NCBI GenBank assembly: GCA_943704495.1
Contig: CALSCR010002617.1
Location: forward strand, 1 to 61,280
Length of the DNA stretch: 61,280 nucleotides
From: Pigoraptor chileana
Taxonomy: Eukaryota > Opisthokonta > Filasterea
Reading direction: 5' to 3'
Below, one piece after another: positions 1 through 13,300 of the stretch. The number at the start of each line of letters is the position of its first letter. The first letter of the stretch is position 1. Under the pieces are notes generated by a model. The model was not told the origin of the DNA, did not search any database, and worked only from the letters and a program-made list of their open reading frames with translations. Made by a program: the position numbers and the translations under genes.

Positions 1-74
<74 letters not shown>
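1..74. repeat. (TG)n dinucleotide microsatellite
   Basis: An uninterrupted run of 37 TG units opens the window. It probably continues beyond the left edge. Shorter CA tracts follow at about 132-150 and 199-216. The open frames seen here only translate the repeat as alternating Val/Cys and are not genes. Confidence 0.97.
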
Positions 75-75
<1 letters not shown>

Positions 76-835
76 CACGCAGGGTGGGGGTTTCATGAAC
101 GCCACAGCGCTTACGGCACGCCGGCATGACGGACACACACACACACACAACACAGTCTGCACCAGGTGTACGGCAGTACTCCCGTAGTCTGCTCGCACGC
201 ACACACACACACACACTCCGGCACTGACCGTGACACCTCAACATCCGTGTTGGCCTTCGGATCACTGACAGACGCGCACACCGGCTGCTGGCTGACTAGC
301 ACATACGGCGGCCCCGCCGTCTGCGGTCGTGCGGCGACTCAACCGACGTGAAAGGACTCAAGATCACATGTTTCGGGTACTGAGTACTATAGAGTGAACC
401 GCCTGCAGTTTCGTCAACTGACTGTTTGGAGGCTCAGACTGGCTGAGTGGATTCCAGCGACTAGCAGTCTGGTGGGTGCATAAACTGGCTTCAGTTGTGT
501 GAGCACACTACATTGTGAGATGATAATATAAGTAGCCGCGGTGTTGTTGGAGTCGATGTGCGCAGCAGCGGCAGCAGTCTCTCAGGCTGACTGCAGTCAC
601 TAGGATCACCGCCGTCAATTCAGAGACTCATCCTACTACCGCCGACTTTGTAGCATGCAATTATGCTGCATTTTTGTAGATGAATATGTTCATCTGCACT
701 GAAGCAGTGTAAAAACAAGCCACCCGTTGCGGTGACTCGTGGCTTGGTTTGTTTTCTATTGAACTGACTTGCAATATTCTGACACCCCGCCGGTCATTAT
801 TCCTCAGATTCGTTCCACGGCACACTGAACGCACA
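75..835. other. Upstream region of the kelch-TSP1 gene; no gene seen
   Basis: No convincing coding frame on either strand. An AT-rich ATATAAGTAG stretch near 526-535 lies about 300 bp before the first ATG and could be a TATA-like core element, but this is only a resemblance. A promoter and 5' UTR for the next gene are the likely content. Confidence 0.4.
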
Positions 836-3800
836 ATGATATCTTCTCAGTTGCGCGTGTGCTGCGCGATAGCCGCTGCTGTGCTCGTCTTATCCGTCTG
901 CGTCGGTGGTGAGTTGGGGTCGTCATTACTTATTCGTTGCCGCTGCAGTCGCACTGAGTTTTATGTTGCCTGCCAGTCGTGGCATCTCGTCATCATTTAT
1001 GTATGGGTGTCAACGCGATGAAGAGGACGTATCGGCGTCTAATGCTATGGCCGGGATGGCGCAATGCGTAGAGTCAACTCAATTGCACGCATGCATTCAC
1101 TAGCAGTTTACTTGCACTCACTCTGACGATCCCGGAGTCCGAGTGAGCTGCGCGACTCCGATACAGCCGATCGGCGCACTTTAGTGCGCTTACTGATAGG
1201 AAGGCGTGACGTGTCTGTGTTTCCTTAATGACGCATCGCAGACGCTGACACTCATGTACTGTGCTGTACTGTGCTTTCTTGGTTTCACGCGGCGCCGCCT
1301 TCCCTCTGATCCACCGCTGCCCTGCACAATTTCTCGACGACGGACTCGTCCTTATCGCTATTACCACTCTAATCCGGACTGCAAATATTGGTTTCACACA
1401 TGCAATTGTGTCCTTGCAGTGACGCGCGCGGCCGATCCCCCGTGCAATCCCGCGTGGGTGAGCACCGAGCTCAGCGTGGCGCGGGCTGGCCTCACTGGCG
1501 TGGCATTCGATGATGTTGCTGTGTTTGTGGGCGGCGGAAGCGGGCCTGGTCGTCAGGCGTTTGATGTGATTGACATGTACAATGCCACATCGCGTCGTTG
1601 GACGGCGGCCAACCTCGGTATTGCACGTGACCAGGTGGCGACGGCGCTTGTCCGCAGCGCGGGTGTCGTCATATTTGCGGGCGGTCGTCTTGCTGATGGG
1701 CGCATCTCAAAAACAATCGAAGCGTATAATCCGCTCACGGGTGCGTTTTTTTGTTTTGCTTTGATATATCTTCTTTCATGTCGCAAATACCCTGTTGGGT
1801 TGACTTGATTGTGTTATAATATGATACTGCTGTAGTTTGGGGTGGGGGAGTTGGTTTTTCGTCTGTGCTCCTCGGCGCACTTCTCCTCGGTGCACTTCTC
1901 CTCGGTGCACGCATCGCGTAGTGTGTTATGTACGCGTTGTAGGTGGATGATGACGGCAAATTACCAGATCTGAATTCATATATGTGTGACTCTAATTGTT
2001 ACTCGCAAAATGAAAATCACAGTATTATGGATCACATTCAGGTACAATTTTTTTTGTACATCTTTTTCAAATTTTGTTTCCTTTGTTTATTCTTCTTTTT
2101 TTTGTTTTCTTTCTTCCATTAATAATGCCACTCTGTCAATTTTAATGTATTCTTTGCAATGCGACGCGAATTGATCCGTCCCATCGCAATCATTATGAGC
2201 AGGCGCATGGGCGTCTGCCAACCTCACAGTGGCGCGGTATGGCGCGAGTGCCGAAGTGGTACTGACGACACCCCCACGCATTGTCATTGTCGGGGGATGG
2301 GATGGCACCGGCCCCACCAACGCAACCGACGTATTCACATTCTCTGGAGGCAAGTTCACGACGGTGGTGGGTATCTCCGCATGCATATCTATATATATAT
2401 GTATATGTGTGTGTGTTGTGTGTGTGTGTGTGTGTGGTGGATGGGTACGTGCATGCGTGGGTGATTGCCTTTTTATACACCTTGGATCAGTTTATTCGCG
2501 TGCCAATATTATCGTATATCGTGAACAGGGCATGATGAGCATTGGTACCATTGGTGCCGCTTACTTGAGCGTGTGTGACTAACACATGTCGGTTCTGACT
2601 CAAAAAACACGCAAAACACGCAAAAAACACACGCACACACACACATACACACACATATATATATATGTATATTTGTGTATGTATATATTGTAGACCCAAT
2701 CGTACGTCCTCAAGGCACGCCATGCATTTGCCGCGTCCACGACATGGACATCCGGGTCTGTCTCTCGCGCCTTTTTCGCCGGCGGAATTGCGTCTGGAGC
2801 GACGACCAATACCGACCAAATCGATGTATTCAACGGCACTGTGTTCATCAACAACACTCTCTCGATCATGCGCCTCGCAGTGGCCCGCCACGCACTCACC
2901 GGTGTGACCGTCGGAAATGCGGTGTGTGGGCATGAATTGCATGGCCCTGGTGTCTGTGTGCGCGTGTTTGTTGCGTAGGTTTGCACCTGTTTTGTGTGTA
3001 TATATGTGTGCACGTGCGTTTTTTTTAATGTGATCCTGTGACTATATGTGCAGCACTTACTGTTCGTTCGTGTGTGAAGAGTCTTGTTCATTAGCGATGA
3101 TGTTGTTACCACACGAATCGTGGGTGTCTGGTAGTTAAACTCAGCGCCGCGGAGCAGTGCCTAACATGGATATCGCTGTCTGTAACCATGGCAGGTAATC
3201 TTCGCGGGAGGCAAAATTGGCCTGTTCGAATACTCTGCGGATATCGATATTCTCCTTGTAACCGCCGCCCTCGACAAGACGACGGTTGTGCGCACGCTTA
3301 AACTCAGCGTCCCTCGCGCTCGCCCTGCCGCTGCCGTCTTCCAAAACGTTGCGTACTTTGCTGGTGGACTCAGCAACAGCCACTCGGACATGTCGAGTGT
3401 AATTGACATTGTGGATCCAGTCTCGCTCTCTGTCACGTCTGCAAGTGGGTGTCTTTCTGCGTCAGTTCCTGCCTCTCTCGATCTCTGTGCTGTACGTAGA
3501 GTTCGTGGGAGAAGATGTGCTTTCCCCCGCACTCAGTGCATCTTGTAAAGCCCCTTTGCATCTTACCACTAAACCCCCCCCCCCCCCCCCCCCCAAACAC
3601 ACACGCGCACAATCTTCCTTCCGCTGCAGCTCTCTCCGTGGCCCGCGCTATGTTTGTTGGCGTGACGGTCCGCAACCAGGCCATTTTTGCGGGAGGATGG
3701 ACGGGATCCGGCGTCTCGTCTCGCGTTGACATTCGCATCTGTGCAGGTGAGCGCACGTCTCATGTGTCACAATATGCCACCACCACCACCATCAGCACAC

Positions 3801-4422
3801 CCACACCGACATACACTTCGCCGATTCCTCTCCCACGTTTGTCTTTTTTTCTCTTTCGTTACAAATTGTGGAAAAAACGTGGTTTTCGTGCAGTTCTTCG
3901 AGCTTAGCCAGAACATTATGAGTGGGCGGTTGACCCTTACTGAACAATCAATGTTTGTGTGTGTGTATGTATGTATGTGTGCGTGTGTTCGTGTGTATGT
4001 GTGTATATGTGTATGTTCCTTCCAACCATACAGAGGTGGACTGTGTCGTGAGTGCCTGGTCGAGCCCCAGCCTTTGCACCGCCACGTGTGGTGGCGGCAA
4101 CCAGACTCGCACGCGGACTGTCACAACGACTCCCACTGCGGGTGGCGCACAGTGCCCCTCTCTGATTGAAGTGACGCCGTGCAACTCTCAGGCGTGCGGT
4201 GTGTATTATGACGCCTGTACGGATTGCTGTATTATGATGCCTGCATGTATTGCGGTCCTTGCGGAAAAACACACTACTTGTCTCGGGATTAACCGCATTA
4301 TACGTTGACGTTGCATGGATACCCTGTTGACTCTGCACTGCTGAAAGTTCTGATGTTTGGATGGAAGGTGCGATTCTGGTTCATTGCTTACTTCGCTTAT
4401 ACATGACAAAACAACAATGCAT

Positions 4423-4463
<41 letters not shown>

Positions 4464-7400
4464 AAAACGCACATGGACTTGCATTCTGCATTCACTGCAG
4501 TTGCCGCCGATTGTCTTGTCAGCGAATGGTCTGCGTGGAGCGCCTGCAACATCGCCGCGCCATGCGGTGGTAACAGCACCATTGTCCGGACTCGCAGTGT
4601 TACCCGTGCGCCGTCCAATGGCGGCAGCGCTTGCCCAACCCTCAACGAGACGCAGTTGTGTTATGGAAAGCCCTGTGGTGGGTATTGATGCCGCATTCCG
4701 TCACTCTTCTGTCACTGTCTCTCCGAGTTCACCGTGGGCACAGCGCCTATGACTTGAATCCTGCTTCTCTCTGTCTCTGTCTCTATCTCTCTGTCTTCTA
4801 TCTATGTCGTAAGTCCATAGGATAGAGTGTAAGACACTGACTTGACTATCATTTAAGATTACTATGAATACTCTGCCAGCCATATGGGGTGGTCGTTGGC
4901 GCAGTTTTATTTAATTTTATGATTCCACTGTTGTGGCACTCCAAAATGTTCACGTGACTCCGATCCAGCGCATCTGCCCCCATATTAATTGCTGCTAACT
5001 TACTGCTCCAATTGTTGCTGTATGTGTGTGTGTGCATCTGTGTCTGTGTCTGTGTACGCGCACGTGTTTGTGTCCGACTCTGTGTCTGTATCTATGTCTG
5101 TGTCTGTGCGCATATCCGATTCCCGCACACGACAGCCGTCAACTGCGTTGTCTCTGCCTTTGGCGAATGGTCCAACTGCTCCGCACAGTGCGACGGCGGC
5201 AGCTCAAGCCGCGTTCGATCAATCCTCACTGCCCCAAGCAACAACGGAACTGCATGTCCCACTCTGGTGGAGACAGTCGAGTGCAACAAGAAGCCATGCC
5301 GTACGTGATTTTGTCGCATGTGTTTGCATACATTTTTGTACATATATTAATTTGTGTTTATGTTGATACGTAATTGCACGCCTTGCGATTATGCATGCTG
5401 ATGTCGACTGTTTTGTTTTCACGAAAGCGGTCTGCGTACACCTTTATGCTAGCTCTTTGAGTGGATGTTGTGCCAAATATCACTGACAAATGACGGTTTC
5501 TCTCACTCAAAACGTAGCGCCGGTTAACTGCGTGACAAGCGACTGGAGCACATGGAGTGAATGCTATGACCTTGATGCCCCGCTGTGCAACGGAACAGGA
5601 AGGCGCACGCGGTATGTAGTGTGCCCGTCTGTGGTTGTGTGCTTGTACGTGTGGGTGTCCGGTGTGTTTCTTTGTGCATCTGTGCATCTGTGGGCTAGAA
5701 CGTGCATTGTGTCTTCGTGTGCATTTGTCGATTCACTAATTTTCAGTTTTTTCTGGGCGAACATTACTGATCCCACCACAGGACTCGCACTGTGCTTGTT
5801 GCGCCCATCCGGGGTGGTGCTGAGTGCGGAGGCCTCCAGGAAGACGAAGTTTGCTACTCCCCGCCCTGCCGTACGTATACTCACTCGATTCATGCACACA
5901 CAATACATACGCATGCACACACTCCTACACATTCAACACCCATTCACATACCCATACACCTATACACAAGATACATATATATTACAGAGCATGTATATCC
6001 CTGACGCAAGCTCAATCGTCCGCAATCAATTCTCTTTGCAAATCAATCGCAGCTGTCGACTGCGTCGTTGGCGAGTTTTCTGCGTGGGGCGCATGCTCTG
6101 TCTCGTGCGGCGGCGGTTGGCACGAGAGCAAAAGGGTTGTTCTCACTCAGCCCGCTTTTGGCGGGCGCGAGTGCCCGTCTCTCTCTCGCGGCGAGCCGTG
6201 CAATATGGCGCCGTGCAACAGTGAGTGTTAATCCAATGCACATGTATCGCAATTACTCGCTTCAAGTTGTGTGTTCGTTGTCTTGACTGCTGTGGCGGTG
6301 TTGGTGTCGATGTATATTGAGCACTCTATTGAGTTTATTGCCAGCACTAAATCGTACTTTCACTCAAACGCTTGATTGCAGATGCAACTGTGGACTGTGT
6401 TGTGACCAACTGGGGCGACTCTGTCTGCCGCCCCCTCGCACAGGGCCCCACGTGCGGCGGTCTCGGCGTCACAACCCGCACGCGTACTGTCGTTTCGAAT
6501 GCGACGGGCGACGGCCTTGCCTGCCCCGCCCTCACCAGCGACGTCGACTGCGCTCTCCCCAGCTGCCGTGAGTGCACTCGAGAGTCATGCCGGTTGTGCT
6601 TTTGTGATGTCTTTTTGTGTGAAAATGGGCCTTGCTGTTCTGCGTTATTGTTAAGTCTTTTATTGTTATCCAACTGCAACACGCACGTTGCACTCGCCTA
6701 TGTATATTCACACTGTGCAAAACACACACACCGTCACACATGCGTTTGTGTGCAGCCATCGACTGCGTGTATGGCAACTGGACCGAGTGGACGCCGTGCT
6801 CGTCGGAATGCGGGGGTGGCTCCACATCTCGCCGTCGGCTAATTGACGTGGAGGCTAACTTTGGCGGGAAACCGTGCGATCAGACAACATTTGAGGAAAA
6901 GACATGCAACGAAAACGCATGCAGTGGGTTGACACGCCTCCTTGTGTGGCGTCTTATGTACTGTCTCTCTCGTTTGCTTCCTTGGCGAGAGAGTGTATAT
7001 CATCACTAGCAACGCCAGCTGTTGTCTCTCAAATGTTTCTTGGATCTACATTCGGTCGCATGCATACACACATACTAACACACGCACACAACCACAAAAC
7101 CAAATTCAGGGCCCGTCAACTGCACCGTATCGGACTGGGGTGTGTGGTCCACGTGCGAAATTATCACGGCTGCCAAGTGTGGAGTCGCCAGTAATGGCAC
7201 GCAATCGCGGTCGCGATCGATTGTCACTCAGAACAAGTATGGCGGTGCGCCCTGCCCGCCACTCGTTGATTACAAGTCGTGCAGTGGACCAGCGTGCGGT
7301 GAGTCCGTTACCTACGCGGTGTCTTTGTGTGCGTGTGCGTGTGCATTTGTACGTGTGTGTTTGTGTGCATGTGTGGGTGTATGTGTGCGTGTGTGTCTGT

Positions 7401-9601
7401 GTGTCTCCAGTGGTTATACTTGGCAGTCTGTCTGCGTCCTAGACCATCACTATTGCATGCACATCAACAAACACATCCTTGCAGAGTCCTAATAAGACAC
7501 CCGAATTCACTTTGTACCTGAACGCAGACGATACGGGCACCAAGAGTGAGGACTGCGTCGTTGGTAACTGGACTGCCTGGACACCTTGCCCCGCCTGTCA
7601 GTTGGGTGCGACACTGCCATTGACTACCCGGACACGCCCGATCATTACTGCCCGACAGGGTAACGGCATCGACTGTCCCGAGCTTCAGCAGTCGCGCGAG
7701 TGCACTGAAATTAGGCCGTGCTCGGCCGGTAAGTCGATCTCCCCGAAAGTGTTTTTGTGTTCATCCGTGACACGCGTCGCTGTTGATGCGCGGTCTGACC
7801 CTCTCAGCATGGGTGTGTGTGTGTGTGTGTGCATGTGTGGGGCCTAACCCACTCCTTTTTATGATTTTCTTCGTGCTCATCTATGGTCTTGACACTTCTC
7901 GTTTCTGCAAACCAATTACGTTTAGCACCTTCTGCAACCCCAAAGCCAACCAATGGTGCTGAATCGGGTAAGCCCGAGCCCAGGCCGTCCGAGTCCTCCA
8001 AGCCCGAGCCCAGGCCTTCAGAGTCTCCTAAGCCCGAGTCTGGTAAGCCCGAGCCCAGGCCTTCAGAGTCTCCCAAGCCCGAGTCTGGTAAGCCCGAGCC
8101 CAGGCCGTCCGAGTCTTCCAAGCCCGAATCGAGTAAGCCTGAGCCCAGGCCGTCCGAGTCTTCCAAGCCCGAATCGAGTAAGCCCGAGCCCAGGCCGTCC
8201 GAGTCTTCCAAGCCCGAATCGAGTAAGCCTGAGCCCAGGCCGTCCGAGTCCTCCAAGCCCGAATCTGGGAAGCCCGAGCCCAGGCCGTCCGAGTCACTCA
8301 AGCCCGAGTCTGGTAGGCCCGAGCCCAGGCCGTCCGAGTCTGGTAAGCCCGAGCCCAGGCCATCTGAGTCTGGGAAGCCCGAGCCCAGGCCGTCCGAGTC
8401 TCTCAAGCCCGAGTCTGGTAGGCCCGAGCCCAGGCCATCCGAGTCTGGTAAGCCCGAGCCCAGGCCGTCCGAGTCTGGGAAGCCCGAGCCCAGGCCATCT
8501 GAGTCTGGGAAGCCCGAGCCCAGGCCGTCCGAGTCGCCCAAGCCCGAATCGGGTAAGCCCGAGCCCCGGCCTTCCGAATCGGGCATGCCGGATCAGCCGA
8601 AGCCCTCGCCGACGAAAGGGCCCAAGGCACCACCCGCTGACCTTCCCAAGAACAAGGCGGAGGCTGCCGTTGAGCTTGAAATCAAGGTCGCCGCAACTGT
8701 CGACGAATTCAAGGCAAAGTACCTTCCGAACCTCGTGAGTGCGATCGTGAAGGCGCTGAACGAAATGTTTACCGAAAAGAAACCTATTATGAGAGATGTG
8801 AATCGCGTGGCGAGGGCGGCTGCGTTTACATCGGACAATGTTGTTGTGACGGATGTCTACGCCGAGAACGGGTCGATTAAGGTGATCTTCTACGCCAACA
8901 CACCTTCCGGAGCGTCGGCTGCTCCAGTGTCACGTGATTCGCTAAAGCAAGCAGTTGCGCAAAACCAGGCGGCGATAGCGACAAGTGTTGACGTCAGCGC
9001 AACCGATATGGCCGTCACCAACGGATACGAAGTGGGTTGATTGTGTGTGAATGTGTGAATGTGTGTGACTGTGAATGCGAATGCGAATGTGTGAATGTGT
9101 GTGACTGTGAACGTGAATGCGAATGCGAATGTGCGACTGTGTGAATGTATGTTGATGGTGCATTGGTTGTGCGGGTGTATATAAGTGTGCGTAATTGCAC
9201 GCGCATGTACTTGAGTGACATGTATCGCTTTTCGTAATCTAACATGGCAATCATTCACTTTGTCCAAAAGACGGCGACACAGACAGGACCCGGCGCAACC
9301 GAGTCGAGCAAGTCGTCCGGGGGTAGTGGCGCTGGTGTTGCGGCAGGCGCGGCCATTGGAGGCATTGCTGCCGTTGCCTTGGTTGCGGGTGGTGGCTACT
9401 ACTACCACAAGCGCAGGCAGAGCGGAGGGTGAGTGACGAATGCTTTGTTGGTTTTTGGCGCACTCCCTTTGATTTATGGTTCGCAATATGTTGTGTGAAG
9501 TGGTCTGCATGTGTTAACAATTTATCGTTAGTTTCGGTCCTCCTGGATGCGGTTCATGACTCTGTAATTCCCACCCACACTCTCACTCTCACTCTCACTC
9601 T

Positions 9602-9645
<44 letters not shown>

Positions 9646-9845
9646 CCATAATCTCACCCACACTCTGACTCACACTTTTACTCACGCTCTCTCGGCTTGA
9701 TAGGTCGTCGGGCGGCAATGGCTTTGTGAAAAGGTCGGAGAGCAAGGAGATTCTGGAGCTTGACAAGGACATGAGCATGGCATTCAATCCGCTGCACAAG
9801 CCAGACACGGACCTCTACTACGAAGAACGCGATATTCACTGCTGA
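836..9845 (+). CDS. Kelch / nine-TSP1 type I transmembrane receptor-like protein (1377 aa)
   Basis: Nineteen exons: 836-908, 1420-1740, 2230-2366, 2694-2921, 3195-3444, 3630-3746, 4034-4198, 4501-4677, 5136-5300, 5518-5611, 5782-5870, 6053-6220, 6382-6567, 6756-6923, 7110-7298, 7528-7728, 7926-9031, 9271-9428, 9704-9845. The phases agree throughout and the sum is 4134 nt. Residues 1-24 are a signal peptide (CCAIAAAVLVLSVCVG). Residues 25-375 carry seven kelch motifs with GG doublets (FVGGG, IFAGG, IVGGW, FFAGG and so on), enough for one beta-propeller. Residues 376-909 are nine TSP1 modules with six-Cys patterns and WxxW/WxxC motifs such as WTEWTPCSSECGGG. A Pro/Glu/Ser-rich repeat stalk follows (910 to about 1130), then an alpha/beta juxtamembrane domain resembling SEA-type modules (uncertain). 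A Gly/Ala-rich helix (AIGGIAAVALVAGGGYYY) precedes HKRR and a 50-residue tail. The protein is expected at the cell surface, in adhesion or glycan/ligand recognition; this role is inferred. An additional tiny exon cannot be excluded. Confidence 0.9.
3574..3594. repeat. C21 homopolymer in intron 5 of the kelch-TSP1 gene
   Basis: Twenty-one consecutive C on the sense strand, ending 35 bp before the intron's AG at 3628-3629. It probably serves as part of the polypyrimidine tract. Confidence 0.9.
7961..8583 (+). repeat. Coding minisatellite: 16 copies of a PEPRPSES-containing unit
   Basis: Tandem array inside exon 17 of the kelch-TSP1 gene. The core AAGCCCGAGCCCAGGCCGTCC alternates with short spacers encoding SKPES, PKPESG or LKPESG. 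I count 16 PEPRPSES units. Copies differ mostly by synonymous or conservative changes, pointing to recent expansion. The extended Pro-rich, Ser-rich and acidic product suits a rigid, possibly O-glycosylated stalk holding the kelch/TSP1 head off the membrane. Confidence 0.93.
9041..9150. repeat. GTGTGAAT/GAATGC degenerate tandem repeat in intron 17
   Basis: Repeated TGTGAATG, TGTGACTG and AATGCG words fill the first part of the intron that follows the stalk/juxtamembrane exon. It is a low-complexity tract, with no coding signal. Confidence 0.8.
9573..9665. repeat. (CACTCT)n/(CTCTCA)n tandem repeat in intron 18
   Basis: About fifteen hexamer units of CACTCT, slightly degenerate at the 3' end. 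The tract is pyrimidine-rich in the sense strand and stops about 40 bp before the AG at 9702-9703. Confidence 0.85.
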
Positions 9846-10347
9846 GCTCTTTGCAATAGTGGGCGCGATTGTGTTGGGTGTGTGTGAGTGTGTGTGACTG
9901 TTTTGGTGCCGTCGGTGTTGCAATATAATTCTTTTGGTAAAACAAAAATTACCTTGATCACGTGATATATTTCGGGTATCCTCATATGGTAAATATTGGG
10001 AAACGAGAAGCCCAGACAAGGGTACTGAAGCCCCCTTAGCCCAGATAAAGTAATTGTGTGTATGTTACTATTTTGGAACAACACAACTCACTTGTTTTGT
10101 TGGTCTCTAAGTTCTGCGAACACCATGCAGGCACTTCCCATTAATGCTAATTAAGATCAGTGAAGTAGTGTTATACTACGGCATCAGAGATGAACCTCAG
10201 TCATTGGCACTGCAGCGACATAGTTGTAATCAGCGATGCTTGATCGACTCTAACTTCAGAGTGTGTTGACTCTTTGACTCCTGATGACCGCCAAACACTG
10301 ATAACAGACGCGGCGCACGCGTGAAGCGCACGCAATCGCCCTCCAGA
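9846..10347. other. Spacer between kelch-TSP1 and BEACH genes; no gene seen
   Basis: This stretch must contain the 3' end of the first gene and the promoter/5' UTR of the next. I see no supported ORF. A TG tract lies near 9878-9900. Confidence 0.4.
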
Positions 10348-13300
10348 ATGGAGTGGTTTCGACGCCTGTCAGTGTCCACGCGTGGGCGCGAAAAGGGAGT
10401 TTTGAGTGAATCCCTCACCGGAAACATTAGATGCGCTGTGTGCGTGAAGCAAGGGCTCGGTCATGCCGGGTAAGCTGTCACAGGACTAGAGTGTGTGTGT
10501 GTGTGCGGTTGCGTTGCACATCCGATATTGTATTTATGTTGGTGTGTGCTTGAGTATCCACCCGCGTTACTGTGAACAGTTGGGGTTTTTTTTTGCCTCT
10601 CCAATATGCACTAATTGGATAGTACTCCTGGTTTTCGGTCCAACAGCCGAAAAGACGATGCAGAGGGAGACGCAATACTCAGAGGGCTTTGGGGCAAGCA
10701 CCTGCTGGACCCTGTAAGTGAACTTGGGACATCACATTGTTTCGGTATTGTTTATCTTCCAATCTTGGATTTGTGAAAACATCCTTAGGACAACATTTGA
10801 CTGCTGTTGAATCTCTTATTTGTTTTAACTGTACGCCATTTCGACTTGCAGACGACTAGTGCGACGCTCGAGGCGTTTCTCTGCGCTTTCATCTCGCGCC
10901 ATTCGCATGTGGATCCACTCCACGACATTGCCTTATTTGACTCTCACTCGGTGGGATCTCCCCATGTCACAAATGGCCACCGTCAGTCGATTGCGGTTGT
11001 TGTTGCATTTATGGCAAAGGCTGTTCCTGCGGCCTGTGACGTTGAGGGACACAACTTCGAGATGGTAATTGACCTGGCACGGTTAATCGGCAACGCATCT
11101 AAAACCGTTGTGGAAGGTATGCATTGCATTTGTGTTGTGTGTTTGGTTATAGCGTCTGCCTGTGTGTTATCTGCGTTTGTGTCATTGTTTGTGCATTGTA
11201 TGTACATGTGCGTCGTGCAACGTCGACCCTCCATCATTGGAAACTGCTCACATGACATACATTTTGCTTTTCTGTGCGACCTTAGACGTTGACTATGGGA
11301 ACACAGACAGGGCGCCAATGCGGCTTCTGTCCTTACTCATCCGGGCGTGCGCCGTACTGGCGGCATATTCACACAACAGGTGCGACTAGAGCAACACACC
11401 CACACACACACGCACATTTACTCAGACACTTGGACAATTATAACATGCACCGATACGAATTGCTCTCCAATTGCCAACGTATGTCTGGATAAATGACAAG
11501 TATATACTGTGAATTTATTACTTACTCACGCATCATTTCTTCCGCGGGGAAACGCAGGTCGGTGCTTGTCCACCATGACGCCACATCGAGCATCTCGCGC
11601 ATTGTCGGGACTGTAATTGAGCGCCTGACATTTTACACGTGCGGCGATGCCCACGTGCCACGCACCGACACGTGGTGCGCCGAGGCCATTGGCGTTGCTG
11701 CCGTCGGCGCAATCACCCTTGAGCGGCTTGTAGATCCGGGATGTTCCTGGCGCAGGCACCTGACCACGTGGGAGGCCGCTGACTATGGAGTGACTCTGCC
11801 GCTTGCATTGGCGGCGTCGGCGGTCGCGACGTCTGCGGCAGCGCAGGCGAATCCGCTATCCCCAAGGGAATTGGGCACGCCTCCCTCGACACCGACTAGT
11901 TTTGGGTCGCCGCCAACGCCCTCTGCCATGTCGACATTCTTTGTGTCTCTGCCTTCGCAGTCGCCCGCGCACGCTCACGTGGTCGAGGGTCTTGTGGACG
12001 GAGTGCGGTCTCTTGATGTCATTGGGTCACGTGGTGATGGACTGTTGTCGGTGTGGGAGTATGCGTTGCGGGAGCTGCTTCTCCACGCGACTGGCGCGCT
12101 GTGTTGGCAGTGCGTTCCTGCCCAGAACAAGCTGCGCGAGTGCGGAGGCTTGGAGGTCATTGTGGGCGTCGTGGGGTGGCGGAAGGCGTTGGAGACGGCA
12201 CTGGGCGCCGCGGATGTCGGCCATATGCTCGGTGGGGCTCTTGATCACGTGCATTGGCTGTGATTGGTTGTTTTGTAACTGGATTCGCGCACACTTCGCT
12301 TTTTCACCGTTACTGCAAACATGCGCATGTGTATTTTGTGTATTAATGTAATGGTTGTTTCCTACTATGGCGTCTGTATGTGTGCAGCCCTCGCACCGCT
12401 TGAGTTCCGGACGCAGGTCGTTGCGTGGCGCGTTCTCCGTGCCGTCACTGCCGCAAATGCCGTCAACAACCGCCGCCTCTCTGCAATGGAGGGATTTCAG
12501 CGCACAATTGATTTCTTTCTGTGGACGGCGACCGTTGGCCCACTCTGCGCACCCGACGGTACATATGCCGGCCTCGATCAATCCCCCGTATGCCTGCCGC
12601 TGGGTGCCTCACGCATGCTCGCATCACGTGGGTCGTCGGATTCGCTCGCGTCGCTTGCAGATGAGTCGGGTTCCATCCGAGGCCGTCCCTTGAGGCAAAA
12701 CAGCTCAGACGCCACTCAGCCCCAGGGGAATTCATCGCCGACGCAGCCCATTCCGGCTTCCGAAGCGCAGCCGTCGTCACGTGCCGTCGCCAAGCGGAAG
12801 CTGCGCCTGTCCTGCGCCGACTGCCCATTGCCGCTTCCAGAATTTGACGTTGCCGACGACGAGTGGGCGCGCGCGGCGAGAAATGTGCGCCCGCAAACCC
12901 CCGATTTCTCTCTCCCGGCGTCAGCGACGGCGACGCCCGAGCTGCTTATCCTATACCGCATGCTCCTGTCTGCGTGCATTGCGCCTGCATCCGCGCAAGT
13001 GTATCCTGCCGGCCCTCTCGACGATGCGCTTCCGCAGCAGGGAAGTGCGGGGGGTGTCTCGGCCTTGCAGTCGGCGTCCACAACCCCTCACGTCGGTCTT
13101 CCGCTGTCCGGTGTCATCCTGGACATGTACCTTCCTACATCGAGGGACTCTGATGTGAACAGGCGTGCGCGTGCGGTGCTGCGCGATGAACGCCCTGAAC
13201 TCCAACTTCTCGCCGTTGAGTTTTTTGTGCGTCTTCTCGGATCGCTTCCGACGGTCATTTCCGTCTCCAATGATGTCGCCGACGCAGCCTCCCGACAGCA

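Noticed and set aside
2-187. Val-Cys repeat frame at the left edge
   Set aside because: Translation of the (TG)n microsatellite only.
7961-8583. Regular repeat array considered as CRISPR-like
   Set aside because: It is a coding minisatellite without unique spacers, inside a eukaryotic exon.
7804-8586. 260-codon minus-strand frame and a 261-codon plus-strand frame (7953-8738) across the stalk repeat
   Set aside because: Both are by-products of a stop-free, codon-multiple repeat. The sense frame is fixed by splice phases on both sides and by the domains before and after it.
11803-12351. 182-codon Arg-rich plus-strand frame
   Set aside because: An off-frame reading of BEACH exon 5; its Arg richness results from GC-rich codons in the true frame.
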